In this document: piece after piece, positions 33,601 to 43,925 of the stretch
How positions within the stretch are numbered: the stretch's first letter is position 1
How the letters are laid out: every line of letters starts with the position of its first letter
DNA from: Meandrina meandrites
Lineage: Eukaryota > Cnidaria > Anthozoa > Scleractinia > Meandrinidae
DNA: 64,000 nt
Assembly: GCA_963693305.1 (NCBI GenBank)
Contig: OY855905.1
Span: 43,573,395 to 43,637,394 of the forward strand
Direction: 5' to 3'
Position numbers and translations under genes: made by a program
Notes under the pieces: generated by a model
The model's input: the letters and a program-made list of their open reading frames with translations, nothing else
Databases searched by the model: none
Told to the model about the DNA's origin: nothing

Positions 33601-36600
33601 GCGCACAAAGAATCGATATTTATTACTTCCAAAAGCAAATTTGACATTTATTTGAATAACTTTTTTGGATCCAAAAACTTTTTGTGTTCTATTTTGTCTT
33701 TGTTAATTCTTAGTTGGAAGCTGTGTTTAATATATAAACATTGACAAATTTGCATTTCGGTGGAAATTTGATATCGTTTCATTCATATTGGGAAATTTTA
33801 TTATCGATTGTTTTCCATCTAAAAGTTCTTATGCAACTATCGATTTTTCATCAGAAGATATTTATCTAACCACATAATGCAGTTTAAAATAATGACATGG
33901 CTATGATCTTTATTTATTCGACTCCTATTTTTCATGCTTTACCGTTCCCGACCAGCACGTATGGCGTTCCGTAATGGCCAAAATCTTGAAGTCACAAAAT
34001 ACACAATATGAAATGCGTATAAATATTATTAAACGGTCACAAATAAAACGAAACGAGCTGGTTTCTAAAAGACATACTCACACCAACAATAACAGCAATG
34101 CTGGCGGTGAGATACTGGGTATGAGCTTAAGCGACGAAGTACTTCCGGTGAAACTATACTTCCGGTCCGCTGACCTTTTTTCGATTTATTTTTGTGCAGT
34201 TAGTTCGATTGATATATGTGCGGTTTCGACATTTGTGTAATCGGTTTCATTCCTGTTTGCAGTTCGATCCATTTTTCGCTGGTTCGATTGCGATTTGTGC
34301 AAGTTGGATTCATCTGCGTTTGGTTCGATTTATTTTTGAGGCGTTTGATTTGCTTTTTGGCGGATCGATTTATTTTTACGCATTTCGATTGATATTTTTG
34401 CAAGTTGGATTTATTTGCACGAGGTTCAATTTATTTTTGCGCGGTTCGGTTGATTTTTTGTCATTTTGACTTTATGTAAACGACCTTCGTTTTATTTGTG
34501 ACCGTTTAATAATATTTATACGCGTTTCATATTGTGTATTTTGTGACTTCAAGATTTTGGCCGTAATGGAACGCCATAAGCACGTGAACTAAACCTTGAT
34601 CCATGCGCATCGGAGCGAAATTTCTTATCTTCACCCAAAAATGTAAATTATAATTCATTTTCTTTCACAAAGTAAAAATTTATTCGTAGTGTATGCATTC
34701 TTGCGAAAGGGTTTCGAAAATTAAACCTCGTTCTTCTAAACGAGTCTCAACAGCACGTTCTCGTAGGATGCTATTTTGAGCATCAGGAACGCTAGAAACG
34801 ATTGAAACCAAAGTTCATAAACGATTGAAACCAAAGATAAAAACCATTGAAACCATTGGCAAAAACCATGGAAACGACAAAAACGATGGAAATGAAACGA
34901 TGGAAACGAACGACACAAACCATTGAAACGCTGAACGCAAACGCTGGTCAGGATTGAAATTTGATCACCCAACCAAAAGTTTACGTAATTTTTTTTTCAA
35001 TGTAACGCTAGAAAATCAGTTCTTTCTCCGAACCTGCAGACATTTGATATGAAGTATGCCTTTGACTGGATTCTACAACTTATGTGCACCTCAGTTTTCG
35101 AGATTTTTGTGTCTAATTTTTAGTTGAAGCAGAAATAATCACGAAAATGTCTTATGCGTTCACTCCTGTTTTCAATGTAATTTTTGAGTATGATATTTTG
35201 ATTTTGTTGTAAATTCAAAACAAGTGGTTTTTCTGCCACTTGCTTATCACCAGGTAAATGCACATGAAATTTACTTTACTTTTATGTTGTCTGATTATTA
35301 TAATTGTCCGTGAATTTTGCATTCTAGCTCGTTATTTAGCGTTACATATTTTGTTACGCCGTTGTACACCAACACCGTGCGCATGGCCTCTCCACCCAGG
35401 TGTATAAATGGGTACTGGAAAATCTCCTGCTGGGGGTAACCCTGCTATGGACTAGTATCCCATCGAGTGGGGGAGTAGAAATACTCCTAGTCACTTCATG
35501 CTACGGAAACCGGGATAAGCTCCGGCCTGATGGACCTCTAGGCTCGTATACAGACTTGACCTTTTTTTTACCTTCAGATAATCTAGGACAGTTGGGAGAG
35601 ATGTTGTTTCCAAAGATAAAAACTATACATACTTCAAAAGCATTTGATTACCCTGCCAGTATTGCCGCTCACAATACGTATGGCTTGCATGAAATATCAG
35701 ACTGAAGTGATTAGTGTACAAAACATAATGTAGGATATATTCCTTGAGATGGATGGCATAAAATATCTAAATTTAATAACTGGATGGCTAATTAGTAGTT
35801 GCGAGTAGAGAAATTATATGTATGGGGTTAAATAGAGTGGATGAAGACTGAAGAGAAGGGAGTGATCGCTGTATAATGTTTGCAAAGATTTAGCCTGCGT
35901 AGCAAGCGTTCCCGTGCGAACGAAGAGCTATGTGTCGCGCGAGTAAAGATTCTGGTCGCGCGAAAATTGAGGCGAGAGCAAAACAGGAAAAGGAGCAGGG
36001 AGGGGGTGGGGCAGCGAGGGAACGCTTGCAAGCAAACCCCACGATTCTGAAAAACGCCCACCGATTTCTTCACGGGTGAGTTCATTCATAGATTGACAAC
36101 TTGTCAATGGCGCTATTTTTCAGCGAGTCACACAACAGCATCATTTAGCTTCAAAATGCTTTTTAAAAGCCAAAATACTTCAGATTTTCGGGGAATAAAA
36201 GAAGCGTTTTCCATCTAGCGAAAGTGATGGTGTCAACACTTTAACTATAAGCTTAATTTAAATTCGAAACAGAACAATTTTTCGCGTGTTGAACAAGACC
36301 GCTCACATTTCAATGGCCGGAAACTCACAAAGGGAAATCACAAAAGCTCTACAGTTTGTCTGGAGCTTTTAAATAATTAGTAGAATGTTCGGCTTAAAGA
36401 GCAGGTTTTCGTGAGGTTGAACTTCTACAGTCTAGCAGTTTAACGGTATTATATTGTCCTACGGGGAAAAAAATATAATTTAAAACCGTTTAGCGTCCGC
36501 ACTGGAAGCGGTTGTTTTGAAAACTGTCAGCGTAAGCAAATTGGCTGGCTTTAAATTTTGCAAAACAAAGGATGAGTCGCCGCCGACTTCTTTCACGTCA

Positions 36601-39600
36601 GAATAAGTAAAACGACTCGGAATCTAAGTTGAAGTTGCCAAATAATGCTGGCAAAACCTGTTCCTCCTTGCCGTTTTCCTTCGCACCCGCACAACTGAGC
36701 TGAAGAAAAAAAAACACTTTTGCCAAATCCATCAGACAGGCACAATCAATAGACAAATTGATGGCATATAATACCCTACGTTGATCCATCTTCAGAGAAC
36801 AAGCGAATTCCGCTGAGCTCAGATCTAGTTTATCGAAGCTAGAACGATTCAAACAATTATTCGTTTTGTCCTTGTCGCCCGAGTCACGCTCGAATATCAT
36901 TTCGCGCCTGGTTCAAATCAATCAGGTGAATTCGATACACTTATCAATCAGCATGACCGCGCCGCACCAATCAGAAGCCCCGTTCGTGGGCGAACGGGTT
37001 TTTCAGAATCGTGGGGTTTGCTTGCAAGCGTTCCCTCGCTGCCCCACCCCCTCCCCGCTCCTTTCCCTTTTTTGCTCTCGCCCCAATTTTCGCGGGACTA
37101 GAATCTTCGCTCGCACACGACACATAACACTTCGCTCGTACGGGAACGCTTGCTACGCAGGCTAGCAAAGATTGTATTTAATAATCAAAATATTTTTTTC
37201 AAATTTACTTTATTTGACTGTATTTTTTCTTGAATATTTCAGTCTGAAGACATGCAGCATCAGATCATTAGAGAAACATTTCACATAGTCTCTAGGAGAG
37301 ATGATAATGTTTGTAATTTCCTTGAAGGAGGAACGTAAGTTCTTTGCAATTTTTGCTAACAAACTGTCAGTAGCATTTAGTTCATTAGTTCTAGAAGTTG
37401 TTGATACACAGAGAGCCCTTACTTCCAAAATAAAAATGTAATGTTATTTACCGGTATAACTGTCATGAATTGTTATTTTCTTAAAGGTTGATTGGTGGTT
37501 CTGACTTCAAGATCATTTACCGACATTATGCTACTCTTTACTTTGTTTTCTGTGTGGATTCTTCAGAGAGTGAGTTAGGAATTCTTGATCTTATACAGGT
37601 GAGTTGGTGGAAAAATCTTGAATTAATTTTATGTAATTTTATTTCATTGTATTTTGGTCGTTTAATGTAAGGAACCTTCCCTCAGCAAAGAGACAATCTT
37701 AGGGCCAAGACACTTGAATTTGGTTTTTAACTAAATGTATTTGAGAGACCAATTTCAGGCAAAAAATCTTTTTACAGTGAGTAGTGTAAGTCCTTTCCGT
37801 GTGTTACAGAACTGTCCTTTGTTGATAGAGTTAAAAAATTCCAGAATTTTACAATAATTATTTACTATGGCACTCAGGACTATTATTTTTAATATTTATT
37901 CTATTATGAAAAGCAACATCTTTGTTACAAAGTACATGTAGTCTCCATGTATATTAAATAAATTTTACTTTTCCATGTACATTCTATGCATAGGTGTTTG
38001 TGGAAACTTTAGACAAGTGTTTTGAAAATGTCTGTGAGTTGGATCTCATATTTCATATGGACAAGGTAGGCAAAAAAGGAAACACTGATTAAAGCTTTTA
38101 ATTAAAAAGTACTATGTTTTCTGTGTGCTACTGAGGTGCACTGGACCTTCACTGCATAGTGCAGGCCCTGGTTCAATGCCAGTGAAACAGTGGATATCCA
38201 CTGGATAGTGATTTATCTGGTGGATAGCATTATCCAGCCTTCAAACAACCAGGGCCTGGTTTATAAATAAAGTGTGCCGGCAAATTTAATAGTGGGTCTA
38301 GCCCTGCAATGGACTAGCGCTCCATCCATGGGGGAGTAAAAAACTCCTAGTTGCTATGGAAATCAGATCCAAAAGCTCCGGCCTAATGGGCCAGACACAT
38401 TTTTGCATACACTGAGGTTAGATTCATTAAATTTTATCTGAGCTCAAATGAGCATAAATGCTTAGTTCTTTCTCACCTTCATCCCTGAGTGAGACTACCG
38501 GTATATTAAATTTGCTCCTTCAAGCACTAACATCTGCTTTAACCCTCATTGTAATGTTAATTTTTCCTCTGTTTTACAGGTTCATTATATTTTACAAGAA
38601 ATAGTGATGGGAGGCATGGTGTTAGAGACCAACATGTCTGAAATTTTAACCCACATTGAAGCCCAGAATAAACAAGAAAAATCAGAGGTAAGTGCTTTCC
38701 ATTCCGACCAGTAACAGCTAATATGGAATGTACTTTTGTAGCGCATGCTGATTGGGTCATAATTATATATTGTACAGCTAAAAACGTCAGTTAACATTTC
38801 CTATGATTGTGGTAGCATTTTATAACATGGTTTAGAAATCCTACAACATTTTTTGCATGTCATATGCAACAATCGTACAATGTTTATGTATGCATGTTGC
38901 AGGTTTCATTTACACAAAAGAATTTGAGTCACAGATATGTTGTAAGCTTATTGAAAGGATGACAAAAATTGAGTAGGCTACCGTCCTCATGTAGAAAATT
39001 GTTTAAAATTATAGTTAGTAAAACCAGCAATATTTTATTTGAATATGCTTTTTCCCTAAAAGACCTTAAACTAACCTCCATACATTAAGTGTATTAGTTA
39101 TAGTAGTAAAAAGCTGAATGTACTCTAGGGGCTTACATGTAAAAGTTTAAATTAATCAGATCGAAGAAACTGTGGATATTGTTTCACCTTTTGTGGAGTA
39201 TGGCGGTACTTTGGAATTTTTTTCCACATCAATCTAAAGCTAGATGTAGTTACATAATTATATAGCTTACATGTTATTGTACAGTATATGTCCTATCTAG
39301 AGCTGTCCCACAATAATTATTTTCCTATAGCTCAGTAGTAGAACACCTGGCCGGTATGTGTAATATCATACATGTAGGTTCAACTCCTGCTGGGAGAACT
39401 TCTGAATTATTTTCCAAGTAGCTTGTATCCCTGACTGACCATTAACATCTTTATGAAGTTTAACATCATTGATTCTTTTTTTACTATAATTTTATTTTCT
39501 AGGCTGGAATCAGTGCTGCCCCACAGAAAGCCATGTCTGCTGTCAGAAATATTAGTCCTAACTTACACAATCTTCCAAAACCTAATCTAAATTTACCTTC

Positions 39601-39643
39601 TATGCCGTCACTGCCACACATAAACTTACCATCCTTTAAGTAG
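30614..39643 (+). CDS. AP3S1: AP-3 complex sigma (small) subunit, six exons
   Basis: Small subunit of the AP-3 adaptor, which sorts cargo from endosomes/trans-Golgi to lysosome-related organelles. Coding exons: 30614-30682, 37243-37334, 37487-37598, 37994-38065, 38580-38687, 39503-39643; 594 nt, 197 residues, against about 193 in vertebrate AP3S1. Seen: N-terminal MIKAILVFNNHGKPRMIKFF, then SEDMQHQIIRETFHIVSRRD, IYRHYATLYFVFCVDSSESE, VFVETLDKCFENVCELDLIF and MVLETNMSEILTHIEAQNK, all typical of the sigma longin-like fold. The divergent proline-rich tail ends LPSFK as in other AP-3 sigmas. All borders are GT/AG and phases agree. Intron 1 is about 6.5 kb and filled with transposable elements; the others are 150-815 bp. 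AATAAA at 39688-39693 lies 45 bp past the stop. AP3S2 is the alternative vertebrate name. Confidence 0.95.
30960..31130. repeat. Probable dispersed repeat fragment with poly-G
   Basis: Begins with a G-rich run (about 30977-30998) and continues GGGTATGTGCTGCCCAACAG and GGTCGTGATTTTGGGACTCC. From memory this wording resembles a repeat common in coral genomes, but no second copy is in this window to prove it. Confidence 0.3.
31221..32735. mobile_element. 1515-bp near-palindromic DNA transposon, 6-bp target duplication
   Basis: Ends TATGGCATTCCGTTACGGCC and CGTAACGGAACGCCATA, flanked by TAGGCG at 31215-31220 and 32736-32741. The two arms (31221 to about 31808, and about 32138 to 32735) are long, near-identical inverted repeats built largely of degenerate ATCGAA-type tandem words. 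The centre of about 330 bp is single-copy and holds a minus-strand coding-like fragment (31867-32064). A shorter relative with the same ends is at 33960-34578. The 6-bp duplication and TAT terminus fit what I recall of the IS3EU superfamily; that assignment is tentative. Confidence 0.8.
31820..32064 (-). pseudogene. Decayed transposase-like N-terminal fragment inside palindromic element
   Basis: The minus-strand frame from about 32064 to 31867 gives a hydrophilic peptide containing SERQLLSDLDILLRIVSQ and ending VGRPRLDISP before a stop. In the next frame the same strand continues with REDLLETLHVTAGFRW, as if one base had been lost at the junction. The order GRPR-x-DI, then a helix with LL, then GF-x-W, is the pattern I associate with the helix-turn-helix ahead of integrase-core (rve) transposases in animals. 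No catalytic core is present, so the element is an internal-deletion derivative. Family assignment from memory. Confidence 0.4.
32808..32908 (+). repeat. 5' half of a SINE split by a 2.48-kb insertion
   Basis: Reads GGTCCAGGTTCGAGCTCTGG (B-box region), then GTTCTTGGGCAAGACACTTT, then CATAGTACCTCTCTC at 32894-32908, where the insertion starts. The continuation of the same SINE resumes at 35389 with TCTCCACCCAGG. Other copies in the window (17889-18130, 25170-25475) are uninterrupted at this position. Confidence 0.8.
32909..35388. mobile_element. 2480-bp TIR element inserted in a SINE, 4-bp target duplication
   Basis: Perfect 27-bp terminal inverted repeats, starting GGCCATGCGCACGGTGTTGG at 32909 and ending with its complement at 35388. 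TCTC flanks both sides (32905-32908 and 35389-35392); removing the element and one TCTC restores the SINE sequence seen in other copies. Inner inverted repeats, rich in GTTTGAATCGTTCGTTT-like words, lie at about 33180-33400 and 34770-34950. A second element is nested at 33960-34578. No transposase frame recognised, so it is probably non-autonomous. Superfamily not assigned (4-bp duplications occur in Sola and some others). Confidence 0.8.
33960..34578. mobile_element. 619-bp short member of the 6-bp-TSD family, nested
   Basis: Ends TATGGCGTTCCGTAATGGCC and GGCCGTAATGGAACGCCATA, flanked by AGCACG at 33954-33959 and 34579-34584. Only about 95 bp of the left arm remain before it joins a nearly full right arm like that of 31221-32735 (same CTTCCGGTGAAACTATACTT and ATCGAA-type words). 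It is a deletion derivative that has still transposed, as its clean target duplication shows. Confidence 0.8.
35389..35570 (+). repeat. 3' half of the split SINE
   Basis: Resumes TCTCCACCCAGGTGTATAAA, then GGGGGTAACCCTGCTATGGA, then CTCCTAGTCACTTCATGCTA, ending near CAGACTTGACC and a T run. It is the continuation of 32808-32908. Confidence 0.8.
35891..37164. mobile_element. 1274-bp Mutator-like TIR element, 9-bp target duplication
   Basis: Begins TAGCCTGCGTAGCAAGCGTT and ends with the complement AACGCTTGCTACGCAGGCTA. Flanked by GCAAAGATT at 35882-35890 and 37165-37173. The terminal inverted repeats run about 170-180 bp, GC-rich with CCCACCCCCTCC-type stretches. Long TIRs with a 9-bp duplication are characteristic of Mutator-like elements. 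The interior (36100-36960) has no recognisable transposase; a 100-codon minus-strand frame at 36598-36900 is unassigned. The right end lies only 78 bp upstream of AP3S exon 2. Confidence 0.85.
38275..38405 (+). repeat. SINE 3' fragment
   Basis: Reads TAGCCCTGCAATGGACTAGC, then GGGGGAGTAAAAAACTCCTA, then GCTCCGGCCTAATGGGCCAG: the 3' part of the tRNA-headed SINE, in AP3S intron 4. The 5' head is missing. Confidence 0.65.
39325..39405 (+). repeat. tRNA-like sequence, probably another SINE head
   Basis: TATAGCTCAGTAGTAGAACA (A-box-like) is followed about 40 bp later by GTAGGTTCAACTCCTGCTGG (B-box-like), in AP3S intron 5. Spacing suits a tRNA-derived promoter, but I could not fold a full tRNA with matched acceptor arms. 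Confidence 0.4.
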
Positions 39644-39949
39644 AGTTAGATTTGTTCTATTTTTATAGTCAAATTAATATTGTCATTAATAAATAATAAT
39701 GAAGGGGTTTTGTCCCATCAAGCAAAATAATTTTATTGGTTATGTACAGGTTATTCTAAATTCATTAATTTTGTTGTTAGGATTTAAGTTTAAAATACTT
39801 CTATAACAGACCATGTAGTATAGTAGAACAGAAATAGGAAAAGAACCCTGTTATAGGAACACATCCAGTCCATAAGCACTTTGTTATATGAGGCTTCCGC
39901 TGTATTTAAGGTGTGCGGTTCAAAAGTGAGAAATATAATACAATATTAA

Positions 39950-40623
39950 GGTGGCTGGCTACCGTTTCCAACACTTTCAAAGACTTAGATTTCGATCTGT
40001 CATTATAACCAATCTTTATCAGTTGATGCTACAATCATAGTGTCAAACAAATGCCCAATGATTGGTGAACACGTTGTTGTCTTTTTCATTACACAATATG
40101 TTACCATAGCAACACTACAACCTGTTAAAAACACCCTTAATTTCAGCTTTAAGTGCTTCTAACTCAAAAACGAGCCCGGTGACCCCAAATTTTTATTATG
40201 AAATTTTGATCAGCAAGACAAGATGCAACTTTTGGCAAAGTTTTAAAAAAATCTGCACATGGGGGTCAGAGCTATCTTAAATTTTCGTAAATTTAAGGTG
40301 GCTCTGAACGCCATGTGCAGATTTTTTTAAAACTTTGCAGAAAGTTGCATCTTATACTGTTGATTACATTTCGATAATAAAAAATGGGGGTCACCGGACT
40401 TGTTTTCGAGTTATAAGCACTTAAAGCTAAAATTAAGGGTGTTTTTAACAGGTTATACTGTTGCTATGGTAACTTGCAATGTCCAAAAAATAGCCATAAC
40501 TTGTTTACCGGCCATTGGGCATCTGTTTGATACCATAATTGTTGGGTCAACTGAAAAAGACTTTTGGCATTGATCCGTCAAAATTGTGGTGTTGAAAAAT
40601 GCAGGAAACTGTTCTGAGCCACC
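39950..40623. mobile_element. 674-bp TTAA-flanked inverted-repeat element
   Basis: Termini GGTGGCTGGCTACCGTTTCC and complement-like GGAAACTGTTCTGAGCCACC, each adjoining TTAA (39946-39949 and 40624-40627). The inner halves are also inverted copies: the region around 40135-40290 mirrors about 40295-40455, including GGGTGTTTTTAACAGG. TTAA duplications are typical of piggyBac and Kolobok; no coding sequence, so a MITE of one of these. Confidence 0.7.
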
Positions 40624-40627
40624 TTAA

Positions 40628-41632
40628 ACAAATGGCACTGTAGGAAATTACTGATCATTGGATTTCACATGGATAGGTGCACTTGTTAGTGTTGGGCTTG
40701 TTGGGTGTTATCACAAACATACTTGATTATTTTGAGGATTGGCCGAGACAGGAATAATTAAAAACTTGAAGCTTATGTTTTGTTTCATTATTGCATCATG
40801 GTTTGTACAGTTTTAGCCAAACAAACTTCAAGGGCCTTTCAAGGATACAAGGTTAATTTTCAAGCACTTGATTTCATTGATTAAAATGTCAAATAGATTT
40901 GTGAGTCATTTTTGATACTTAAGTTAAAGGCAATACCCACTGTAGTTATATTTCTAATTAATTTTAACACTTTGCCCAGGTTTAATAATCGGTTCTCTCT
41001 CTTCTGCAGAGAAAGTAATTGCATACACTTCCCTTTTGGAGGGCAAATTACTCTCCAAAAATAATGTATGAAATGTTTAGAGAAAATGCTGCTTCAAATT
41101 TTAAGGATGTTTCAAGACTTATTCAAAAAATGTTGATGAAGGACTTGTGAAGATTCAAGGATTTACAAAATGAACGCAAAATAAATTTCAAGGCCTATTC
41201 ACGACTGTACAAACCATGTTGCATGGTGATAAGTTGGTGCATGGGATAACTGTTTTCTTCTTGCATGGAAAAAAGGAAATGTGTTTCCTTTCAGAAAAAG
41301 TTTGATGCAATTAGCACAGGATAGTAAAATCTGTAAAATAGTTTGATCACAGTATGCGGAAGTCAAACAATTGATAACTAAAGGGGAAGTGTTTAGAAAC
41401 AGTCACATTTAAAGCTCTGATAAACAGGACACCCAAGTGAACAATTTAAGAAGTGTCCCAAATTAGAAGGCCACCCCTGTTCTTTTCAGTGGTAACTTTA
41501 TTAAAGGTTATGCACTTGATATTGTATTCCATTCTCCGTCTTTCATTTGTTCGAAAATGATGAGTTTTATGACAATATAATTGTTCCAGTTACTTGCAAC
41601 ACCACAGAATAGTGGCAGTTGTTTCTGTATGC
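40628..41632. other. Intergenic, nothing recognised
   Basis: AT-rich sequence downstream of AP3S without a supported gene, RNA or repeat terminus. Confidence 0.35.
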
Positions 41633-41946
41633 ATAAGCCCTGGGCTTGTACAACTTCATAAGGGGTTTTGGGTGGGCTTATAATGGAAGGGGCCTATATC
41701 CAGGGGAGTATATAAGCGGAATAGAAAAAACGTTTCGAAACGAGCCAAGGCACTGTTGATCGAAATATGTTTTTAAGTTAAAAAGACATAATAAAGCAAC
41801 ATTTAGCTGTGTTCAGTACCGGCATCCAGCAGAGGGGGGCTTATAACTGATGTATTTTATTGTTTCCAGGGTGATGGGCCTATAACTGGGGGAGCTTATA
41901 AACGGGGGGGGGGGGGGGGGGGGGGCTTATAACCGGAATTTTACGG
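41633..41946. mobile_element. Left-truncated relative of the TA-flanked poly-G element
   Basis: The right end is CTTATAACCGGAATTTTACGG followed by TA, identical to the terminus at 10820-10842. The interior matches in order (TACAACTTCATAAGGGGTTT, a CGAAACGAGCC word, TTGTTTCCAG). A G run of about 20 lies at 41904-41925. The left terminus is missing. Confidence 0.65.
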
Positions 41947-41948
41947 TA

Positions 41949-43433
41949 GCTTTCTCATCTCCTGAACCACCTGTTCCTCTTAGCAGGGGGGGCCTCAGCA
42001 TGAGGAATGGGTGTCTCTGGGGATGTGTGATTTGATTGATGATTTTAACAAAGGGAGTTTGAAATCTTACAAATTGTATCAGCCGTTTTAAATAATGTAC
42101 CTTTGTTATAAGAGAGTTTGTTTTTGTGAGCTAGATTTTAAATTTCCTTCATTAAAATCTAGCCAATCAAATCGTGTATCCAGAGGCACCTGTTTCTCAT
42201 ACAAAGGCATCAGCTAAGAGAGACAAGCAGCTCTGGGAATGAGGATGGTGTTTACAGCTGTCACTTTTTCATTCTCATTCCTAGAGGCCACAAATCCTTT
42301 TGGACAGCACCAAGAATCGACACCTCTGACAGAGCCGATCTATTGAGCTTGCAGAAATGGCTCATTTTTGATATTTAGCCAATCAGAGTTCAGTGGAAGC
42401 TGGTGAATTGCAGATTTGTCAGAGGCCATGATTCATAGTGCTGTCTGATGTAAAGAATTACAGCCTCCTGGAATGAGAATGCCACTTTTTGTCAAGAACT
42501 GTGCTTTTAAAAGTTGAAAATAAAGAAAGCAAAAAGGGGCCATGCACTCCTTCATTGCATTATAGTGGCTGGGATGTGACATCTCCTCTGGTCGTTATTC
42601 CATTCCTGCCTGTACATGTTTGTGAGGACAGGGGAGAGTTACAAGTGAATGGAATAATCCACCTGCAGACATTTACATGCAAAAAAGAAAGAGACATGAG
42701 GTTACTGGCTACTTTTTAATTTATTTTTAAAGCCTGAGTAAAAAAATTCTGCAATTATTACAGATTGAAGTGAGATAGAGGATAATACAAGGTTGCGTAG
42801 AGATATGAAATTTATCTTCAAGTGTTCAATTTCATATCTCCAAGCAGCCATGTATTATTTTGTTTATTTTATAAACCTACTAACAACGAGGTTTCTAACC
42901 ATTTTCCAAGGATTTCCCACCATTTTCCGAAGATTTCTGAAGATTTTCAAAATGTTGTCCAGTGGTCATGCGAATGTTTCTGAACATTTTCCAAACTTTT
43001 CCAAAGATTGGTAAGGAAGATCTGAAGATGATTCGATAACCTTGGGCTCATTCAGCATTGAAACGTGGCAAACTTGCCAGCAAACATGACAAAATCGATA
43101 TCTTCACATGTGAAAGATATGATATCCCTCACATGTGGAGATATGAATTTTCTTAGCGAGAGAAATCCTGGTAATTCACTCTGACTAGTTTAGATAATAA
43201 AATACGTTTAACACTCCTGTGAAAATATATTAAAATATAATTTTTATGAGTCTACATACCTAAACATAACTTAGTTACCAGCACTTTTTTAACCACTGAA
43301 ACCTATTAATTAACAAAATTAATTACAGAACCAATTTTAGTTTTACTTTTACTATCTACAAATTTTACAATTTCTCATAAATACAAAGAGGGTGATCATG
43401 TCCATTGAAAGAATGCTATGAGCAAGTTTCATA
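41949..43433. other. Intergenic, nothing recognised
   Basis: Short open frames only (42489-42719, 42793-43014), without homology I can name or splice support. Two related words, GATATGAAATTT and AAATTCATATC-like, occur around 42805-43150. Confidence 0.35.
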
Positions 43434-43925
43434 AGCATGTTCTGATTGGTTACTTAGTTGGCTTTTGGCAAAGCAATGTTAACTTGTGTTGTCAAAAGCC
43501 AAGTAACATAATTAGCCATGTTCTAAACGAGCAGGGGACTGGGTACGAACATGTTTTCTCTTCGGTACAAACATTCAATATCGATTGAATTGAAAAATGG
43601 GGCATGTCATCTGAAAGAGCATCCAAAAATTAGTAAATTCACCAAATTTGACGGTTATTGGTTTAAACCCAAAGGCATGATACACTTAATATGGATTGGA
43701 GGGACAGGCGTCCTCCAATCCATACTAAGCTCTCTTATTTTAAAAGTGTACCATGCCTTTGCGTTTAAACCAATAACCATCAAATTTGGTAAATTTACTA
43801 ATTTTTGGATGCTCTTTCAGATAACGTGCCCCATTTTTAAATCGATATTGAATATTCGTAACAAGAAAAAATATGTCCGTACCCAGTCCACTGCTCATTT
43901 AGAACATGGCCAATACAAACATGCT
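43434..43925. mobile_element. Inverted-repeat element with inner palindrome
   Basis: The core 43515-43910 is a palindrome: GCCATGTTCTAAACGAGCAG on the left, its near-complement CTGCTCATTTAGAACATGGC on the right, and a centre at about 43715 (GGATTGGAGG...CCTCCAATCC). Weaker outer ends AGCATGTT/AACATGCT suggest a 492-bp element with a small second hairpin (about 43449-43508) near its left end. No clear target duplication. The 128-codon frame across it reflects the palindrome and is not called as a gene. Confidence 0.55.

Noticed and set aside
36598..36900. 100-codon frame inside the Mutator-like element as a transposase
   Set aside because: Too short, no catalytic motif visible, and no similarity that I recognise.
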